From Chaetoderma sp. LZ-2023a (taxonomy: Eukaryota > Mollusca > Caudofoveata > Chaetodermatida > Chaetodermatidae), in NCBI GenBank assembly GCA_034401795.1, contig CM067374.1:131445706-131509705 (forward strand): a stretch of DNA of 64,000 nt. The letters run 5' to 3'. Positions 57,806-64,000 of the stretch are shown piece after piece. A model generated the notes under the pieces. That model was not told the origin of the DNA, did no database searches, and saw only the letters and a program-made list of their open reading frames with translations. Position 1 is the first letter of the stretch, and the number at the start of each line of letters is the position of its first letter. The position numbers and the translations under genes were made by a program.

Positions 57806-58341
57806 TTCTATGAATTGTTATTAAATTCTTGAACACTTTTTATCTGGCTTGACTTTCCACTTAAGGGTCGTGACATTGTCATGAATTGAAGACCCAGAGT
57901 ATGTGAGTACATGCCCCAAAACACCTGTCCACACTGTCTGTTTTCTCCTTCTATTTCTTCCAGCATTGTTCCCCTCCTTTTCTTTCAGAGCCAGAGCTGG
58001 AGCTAAAATGCAGCAACGAAAACAACAATGACAGACGGGCAGAAAGACAGATGGAGGACTGGAATGGACAACAGAACAACAGATGGGCCTGCCTGCTGGC
58101 GGACCGCGAGGGATATGGACGTGTGTCCATCTCATTCGTGGCCCGTAGGCAGGCATGCTTGTCTGTCGAACGGACTGACAAACCAATCAACAAATGGACA
58201 GACTGCCGGACAACTCTGGCACTCAATAGTGGAAATCCATACCTTTTTATGCACTTGTTACATGCAGTGAGAGTACCATGCATGACACATGAGCTAGACA
58301 TATGCCCTTTTGCTATGCAAATTAGATATCTTTGAAGATAT
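57806..58341. other. Intergenic, nothing recognised
   Basis: Overlapping frames of 80-133 codons on both strands (57,951-58,352 minus; 58,028-58,335 plus) have no recognisable motif and shadow each other. Confidence 0.4.
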
Positions 58342-58452
58342 TTCGTTGACAAAAGGAAGTATGTTCAGCATTTACAATGACAAAAGGGAGTATGTGTAAT
58401 ATACTTCCTTCTGTCAAAGGAAATGCGGTTACTTCCTTTTGTCATTGTAATT
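58342..58452. repeat. Nested inverted repeat of the word TGACAAAAGG
   Basis: TTGACAAAAGGAAGTATG and TTACAATGACAAAAGGGAG on one side face ACTTCCTTCTGTCA and ACTTCCTTTTGTCATTGTAA on the other. Two alternative hairpins are possible. ACCCCCCTTTTGTCA at about 58,600 is a further copy of the word. Confidence 0.7.
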
Positions 58453-59964
58453 GTCTGTGATGGGGAAGACATACATCATTTTGTTATTTTATAACTAAAA
58501 ATCTAAAAAGAATTTTACATTGGCAATAGTTCCATTGAAAAGAGCAGGTCAAAATTAGGCAAGATGTGTCAAAATCTCAATTTTGAATTTTTTTTACTTA
58601 CCCCCCTTTTGTCAGTGGAGGGCAGTATAGGCAGCAATAATTGTCAGCCAACTTGCTCTAAACATAATCAGCCTAGCACGTTGTAAACTATCGAATCTAC
58701 GACCACCGCTCGACTAACATGTATTACCTAGTCAGTCCGTTATATAAAGGGAATAATTCTGAATGTTTTTCTTAGCCTAATTTGCCTGGCGTTCCATATG
58801 GAAAACGCCCCAGGGCGGTCTGCGCGTTCAAAATCGGCGTTTCTCGTTTTGTATATTATATGATATAATTAATGCGAAAACAGCAGATTGCCAATAGTTT
58901 GCGGATTAGTAAAACATGTTGGATTGTTTACCTATGGAACGCAATGCTGGTGGTTTTATCGACTTACGAAAGCTTTAACCGGGAACGCATTCTTGATATT
59001 TTCTCTGCATTTTAACTACTCCGGGCCACCGTAGATACTAGTCTTCGTTTACCGCGAGAATATGGTATATCCTCTCAGGGATGCGACCACCTACCATAGT
59101 GCTTTCCCGAGCTGATATAACACTTTTCATCCGCGCAAAACTAGATTTTATTTTGTGAACAATTCGGCAAATAGGTCTGACATTCAAATCGCAGTAACAT
59201 TTCAATCCGGCAAGATTAAGTTATTTTATTGTGATATCAATTGTCGTAAGTACCACGACAATACGGAACAGCGTGATACATTTCTTCGCGACCTGATAAT
59301 ATTGATTCGAGTGACGAACGCGTCAAATACGGAAATCAACATATCGATGTGAAAGGGATTACCCATAGCATTGACTGTATTCGACTGGGCGAAAAGTTAG
59401 AGTATATTGGCTTCATAGAGCATATTTTTTATTTGACTGGTATTTCCCGGAAAAAATTAGAGCACAAAACAAGCCGGAGCCAAAACGTGTGGCTTGTTTC
59501 GTGAAGTATGTCACGTGACGCAAAATATGAAAATGCGGGACTTAGGCAGCTGAATTCTACTATTATTCAGAATTCACTGTCTGAAAACAGCGCTGAAAGG
59601 TGGATTTTATTCTCGAGATAGTAAAATTTAGCCGATTAAGGCTCGTTTTAAACGCAGTTGTGAGTGCGAGAGCTCAATAGTTGCCCAGAGTTGGCATGCA
59701 GTAAATATATGCATCTGTTTGGAATTTATTTAATTTTCCATACATATGATTTCTATTACATTTTGAATTTTAGTTCACTTTATATTCGTGTTTATGCCTG
59801 CATCTCTGGTCCACCGTACACTAACCCTAGCACTCGCCCTCGCGCTCGCAATCGCTCTAGTGTGTTTCGAGAATATCCTAATCTCTGCTCTGGGGGCTGT
59901 GCGATTTTACTCTATATCTGTCAAGATTTGCGTAATTTTCTCAGTTCCCTTCTATGGAAATTGC
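58453..59964. other. Intergenic, nothing recognised
   Basis: About 1.5 kb without a recognisable gene. Frames of 60-107 codons (59,155-59,352; 59,664-59,987) show no motif. Confidence 0.4.
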
Positions 59965-60285
59965 GTAAATTGATTAAAATCGTATAGTTTTAAATTGTGT
60001 ACCTCAATGTAACGAAACGAAATAAATCTTACCATATGATGATTTCATCAGTATAAATTAATATTTTTTTAAGTTGTAAAACTGAATTAGAGACACGAGT
60101 AACTAGTTCAACGTGACAATTACATTTTTTACGAATAGGCACTAGATCATCATATGTTAAGATTTATTTCGCTTGAGCGTTACATCGATGTACACAAATT
60201 AAGCCTCTAAAAGCATACAATTTAAACAATTTTGTTTTCACGCATTCTGTAATGATATACACATTTAATGGTGTTAATTAAGGGC
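59965..60285. repeat. Foldback repeat (family 2), two-armed copy
   Basis: Inverted arms: ACGAAATAAATCTTACCATA / TATGTTAAGATTTATTTCGC, CATATGATGAT / ATCATCATATG, and TTTTAAATTGTGTACCTC / TGTACACAAATTAAGCCTC. The right end reads TTGTTTTCACGCATTCTG, as at 40,925 in reverse. Arms of about 130 bp. Confidence 0.7.
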
Positions 60286-60840
60286 GTGAACCACTTCGCA
60301 GATGGAAACAGAGTCTCAATTTAATGGCAACTAACAACAGGAAAGCTACTATTTATTTTGTAAATAATTCGACAGAAACTTGTGAAGGAACAGTCGCATA
60401 CATATGGGGTGGGGGTGGGGCAGATTTCTCCAGCTGAGAAATGTTAAGGGAAATATTTTGTGGAAACACTTATTTCCACAGATTATTTCCTAAAAATGAA
60501 TTATAACTCTGACTGCAGGGAATAGCCTCTCAGAACGTCAGATGTTCACAATTTTCCGTAAGATTCTTATTCCATTAGAATTGTCCCCAAAATGGGAACA
60601 CTTTCCACTGTTTGATCCTCTGGAAAACCCTTAAAATCGGAACTATGCCCCTTTAACCTCACCCACCCGCTCCACCTTTGCGTCTCCATTCACACGTACC
60701 CCTTGCCAAATTTCGTGCACGCCCATGTACCGGTACAGAACATAGCAAACGTTATATTTTTCACAAGATTATTAATGGCAGCTCGTTCTATGCATCATAT
60801 GCATTATAAATTAAACCCGAATAAAGTGCATGCGTTCATG
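60286..60840. other. Intergenic, nothing recognised
   Basis: No gene recognised between foldback family 2 and the GTGC-rich block. Confidence 0.4.
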
Positions 60841-60917
60841 TGCGTGCGTGCGTGCGTGCGTGCGTGCGGGCGGGCGGGCGGGCTGGCGGGCGGGCGTGCG
60901 GGCGTGCGGGCGTGCGG

Positions 60918-60952
<35 letters not shown>

Positions 60953-60956
60953 TGTG

Positions 60957-60996
<40 letters not shown>

Positions 60997-61190
60997 TTCA
61001 TGTGTGTTTGTGTGGGGGGGCGTGTGTGTGTGTGTGTGGGCGCGTGTGCGCGCGCGCGTGCGTGCGTGAAGGGCGCGCGCGTGTGGGGGGGGGGGGGGGT
61101 GCGCGTGTGTGCTCGTGTGCATGCATGTGCATGCCTGCAGGAATGAATGAATGAATGAATGAACGAACGAACGAACGAACAAATGAATGA
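60841..61190. repeat. (GTGC)n / (GGGC)n / (GT)n / (GAAT)n compound block
   Basis: GTGC and GGGC tetranucleotides, GT-rich and GC-rich alternating stretches, a G run (61,085-61,098), then GAAT, GAAC and AATG units. The unit GAATGAAT followed by TTTTATTTTCAGACCATTGC (61,180-61,210) could be, on the minus strand, a LINE 3' end with an (ATTC)n tail. Frames rich in ACVR, RAGG or THAR are artefacts. Confidence 0.8.
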
Positions 61191-61989
61191 ATTTTATTTT
61201 CAGACCATTGCCCAATCAGATGTCAAGACGTGACCACCGATATTCCGTTCTGTGATGGCACGGCGCATGAAAAGCGCGACATATAATTCAAAGTCGTGCT
61301 TCAGTCGAGTAACGCATTAGTATTACTCGAAAGCTCAAAAGCACGACTGTGAGTCGCGCCATGCCCGAAAATTTGATTTATATGTCGAACTTGTGTCACG
61401 CTAGTTAAGCTTGTAATTTTCAGGTAAATTTAGCTCGCGTGTTTGTATGAGAAGTTTGACTTATAAATTAGGTCTAACACCTCCCCAACCAGGATACGAG
61501 CGTCACGCGGGCGAGCATTACGCATTAAGAAATTAGTTTACGCTTCCATTATAGACTATGCTAATTGCTAAACTGCACGCCTGCGCGACAATCTGAAAGC
61601 GTAAATCGCTGACACGCCGATCTAAATTAGAAATCAATTCTAATGTTTACACCCTAAGCGATCGACAAATCGCATATGGCCAATTATTTGACTGCACAGA
61701 CAGACAGACAAACAGACAGACAAACATTGATAACATGCTTGGTGCAGTCAACCAGTCACATTTCACGCGGTTAGTGTATGTTTATCTGTCTGTGGTTGTA
61801 CATAGGAAAAACTTAAAACTATCTGATTTTAAACAAGAAAGACTGTTCTCGGGATAATTTCTGATCTACAGTTTTCTCGTAAATTACTGATGATTTCAGT
61901 CAATGTTATTCAAACAAGAATTTACAAACTCTGATTAGATAATAATAGGTACAATAATGGAGGAATCCAGTTTATAGGTCAATCATAAT
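61191..61989. other. Intergenic, nothing recognised
   Basis: No gene recognised. A short CAGACAGACAAACAGACAGA run lies at about 61,696. Confidence 0.4.
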
Positions 61990-62320
61990 CAACTACGCCA
62001 CATAGAGGTTGACATCATAATCCAATGTCCCAAATCACAATCATAATTGACAGAAACAAGCCGTCTTTAAGCTGAAATAGTCTGTCAAGTTGTACGAATT
62101 GTACGTCTTTACTATTTGATGAACATGATGTTGAATATTTTGAAACTAATTGGACATCAAACAGTCAAATTAGTTTCAAAATATTTAACAGCTTTTAGTT
62201 TTCTGGAAATTGGGAGCCAGAGAGTGCAGCGATCGATTGCTCCCAAAACACGTCACAGGCAAATCGTGATTGGAACCGAGCTAGAGATGGTCGGAGTATA
62301 GCTAAAACAGGATTTCTCCA
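61990..62320 (+). repeat. Hairpin foldback repeat (family 1), copy
   Basis: Landmarks in plus order: TTGACATCATAATCC, GTACGAATTGTACG, TTACTATTTGATGAACATG, TTGAATATTTTGAAACTAAT / AGTCAAATTAGTTTCAAAAT hairpin with a short loop (about 62,131-62,185), TTTCTGGAAATTGGGAG, GCGATCGATTGCTCCC. The GCTGTTGCTGCC centre is deleted in this copy. Confidence 0.7.
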
Positions 62321-62458
62321 TTTTGCTTCCATGTATATGTATTCCGTCAAATCATCCTGTCTTGTCATGGCACTATTCCTTCTACTGAGTTGAAGAACTG
62401 ACAGAAGTTTTCATGTATGACGAAGGCTTCTCGACCAGCGCAATTTCCTCCAATGTGC

Positions 62459-62609
62459 CTTAATGGATGAATGGTACCATCTGCTTAATGGATGCATGGA
62501 ACCCTCTGCTTAATGGATGCATGGAACCCTCTGCTTAATGGATGCATGGTGCCCTCTGCTTAGTGGATGCATGGTACCCTCTGCTTAATGGATGCATGGT
62601 GCCCTCTGC
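62459..62609. repeat. 25-bp minisatellite, six units
   Basis: Six tandem copies of CTTAATGGATGCATGG followed by (A/T)(A/G)CCCTCTG, differing by one or two bases. Very low divergence suggests recent expansion. Confidence 0.9.
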
Positions 62610-63560
62610 TTCTCTTGCCTGATCAAGCCACATCCGATTATCCATTGGTTACAGGAGTAAGTTGTGCAAAAGGAAAGCTGCCATCACCACGACATCAGCT
62701 TTGTGAGAAAGATATACTCCATCTTGTGGAAAGAATCCCAAAAGCCTTTTTTCAACAGCCATCCTTGCCCTAGAATGTCGAAAATCCTATGTGCGTCTTT
62801 CCAAAGGCTGATTTCGTCCTTGCTATGGATGCATTTAAGCGGGAATGCTGCATCACCTACGGTGACAAAGGGCATTCTGCCTGACTGTGCTGAACTTGGC
62901 AAGAGAGAAGCGAGGCAGTAACATTCACCTTGTCCGATAAGATGTGTTCAGCCAAATCAAATATGATATTCATTTGTTACCTCTTTCGCCTATTAAAATA
63001 AATTTAAAAATAGTCAACATTTGATCTGAATAATTGCTTTGTGCCTTTTATAAGATAGTTGTATTATAGGAGAGCTTAAAGACATTGCATTATGTAGTAT
63101 CAATTTACAACACCTGTATTATTTTCAAAATCAACATGATACAGGCATAAGGGGCTTGATATTGTCCCAGGGCTTAAGATATGCTTGCAAACCGTCTATT
63201 AGTTGTGAGTATTTAGTGACATTTATGATGGTTTTTTAATTGCTCCAATTAGACAGGTCAATATGAAAACAGAGCTTGAAATCAGACATTATATAATAAG
63301 AAATGGCTTGCACCCTAAGCCAATGTAATTTGTGTAATTATATACTCGAGTTATTACGCTTATTGATACCCTAAATTATGAGGTTATACGTCACGAAATA
63401 CATATTATAATATACCCTATTTACCCATAATGAAGAGAAATTGCACGTGAACAGTTCTAAGCACAATTGAATGCACGCCCTTAGAAAATATGTGTCTGGT
63501 TTGGTCATATACGTGCGCATGACGAACGTAATCGCACGCTAGTGTGACGCACGCATCCGT
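62610..63560. other. No gene recognised
   Basis: Frames at 62,567-62,773 and 62,664-62,921 (plus) overlap and have no family I recognise. The rest is AT-rich. Confidence 0.35.
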
Positions 63561-63689
63561 TTTGGAGGAGGTGTTAGAAATAGACCGGTCAAAGTAGTTT
63601 CAAAATAAACAACGTCATAAACACGTGTGTGCTTGGTAATAGGTGAAGGACAGTATGTCAGCTGGCCGATAACCATACCCTGTCCTGAC

Positions 63690-63770
63690 GCGCGCGCTGA
63701 TTGGTTAAGACATACCGTTATGACGGCACTACTTAGTATAAAAGGAACAGCGAAATCGAAAATCATCAGG
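63690..63770 (+). promoter_or_regulatory. TATA/CCAAT promoter-like block
   Basis: GATTGGTTA (inverted CCAAT, core 63,700-63,704) precedes AGTATAAAAGG (TATAAAA 63,737-63,743) by about 33 bp. That places a possible start near 63,768, in AATCATCAGG. No reading frame is recognised in the remaining 230 bp. The same core occurs inverted at 55,437-55,482, so it belongs to a repeat, possibly an LTR, rather than to a unique gene. Confidence 0.5.
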
Positions 63771-64000
63771 TGCCTATTGCACCGTTGAGGTGTTAGTTGG
63801 TCGGTCGTTGAAAAAAGGGTAACGGCCATCGTAAGAGAGCAACGTCTGTTGCACAGTATGAGCTAGATGTAGCGTCACGACGCGCAAGCGCCTCAGTTTT
63901 CACGTCTGCTCACGAGCAGTAGTTAGATCGGCGTCTGCACCAGCGTGCACAGATTTTAATGCAAGTAGCACTCTGTAGGTCTATATGGAAAACGATGACC

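Noticed and set aside
57951-58352. 133-codon minus-strand frame and its plus-strand overlaps
   Set aside because: No motif, overlapping frames on both strands, no promoter or splice context.
62567-62921. Two overlapping plus-strand frames after the 25-bp minisatellite
   Set aside because: Start codons come from the minisatellite and no domain is recognisable; left as unassigned.

Overview
This window looks like repeat-dominated, AT-rich nuclear DNA from an animal, most plausibly an aquatic invertebrate. The reasons are the mix of non-LTR retrotransposons of several lineages, Penelope-like and Ty3/gypsy-type remnants, large terminal-inverted-repeat (TIR) DNA transposons, foldback elements and very long di-, tri- and tetranucleotide microsatellites, with no prokaryotic-style gene packing. 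I cannot name the species. I found no convincing intact host gene. The only uninterrupted, non-repetitive reading frame I could not assign runs off the left edge (1-337, minus).

Layout. 1-5,380: edge reading frame, Ty3/gypsy-type pol fossil (about 1,391-2,425, plus), foldback fragments and a TA microsatellite. 5,384-12,404: a decayed but nearly full-length Tx1/L1-like LINE (ORF1, ORF2, structured UTRs) with an AGT/TAG microsatellite at each end. 12,405-20,868: a tandem array of about 328-bp units, each carrying tRNA-like Pol III boxes on the minus strand. The array is split by a 4,423-bp TIR transposon (element A, 14,925-19,347). 20,933-26,125: a second, 5,193-bp TIR transposon (element B, minus) with a 3-bp target duplication. 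A Penelope-like fragment follows (26,278-26,760, minus), then a third relative of A and B (element C, 27,960-29,612, minus) that is itself interrupted by a foldback repeat.

29,900-41,300 holds two foldback families in several copies, a near-perfect 79-bp palindrome, minisatellites, tetranucleotide mosaics, and a tandem repeat interrupted by a LINE fragment with a 9-bp target duplication (37,292-38,903). 42,877-47,780 (minus) is an APE-type LINE with both ORFs decayed. 51,040-51,590 is an N-terminal scrap of the A/B/C transposon family. 55,475-56,806 is an intact 443-codon C-terminal part of a LINE ORF2 with an RNase H domain, followed by tandem 356-399-bp repeats. The right end carries more foldback copies, a 25-bp minisatellite and a TATA/CCAAT promoter-like block that is also present, inverted, at 55,437-55,482.

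How the parts relate. The window is a stack of insertions into one another: LINE beside the tRNA-like array, A inside an array unit, a foldback element inside C, a LINE fragment inside another tandem repeat. The most interesting group is elements A, B, C and the 51-kb scrap. They encode one family of long proteins whose C-terminal half has the motif order of a FEN1/XPG-type nuclease. With TIRs starting TAGTC and 3-bp target duplications, they fit the Academ superfamily of DNA transposons; that name is my inference, not a search result.
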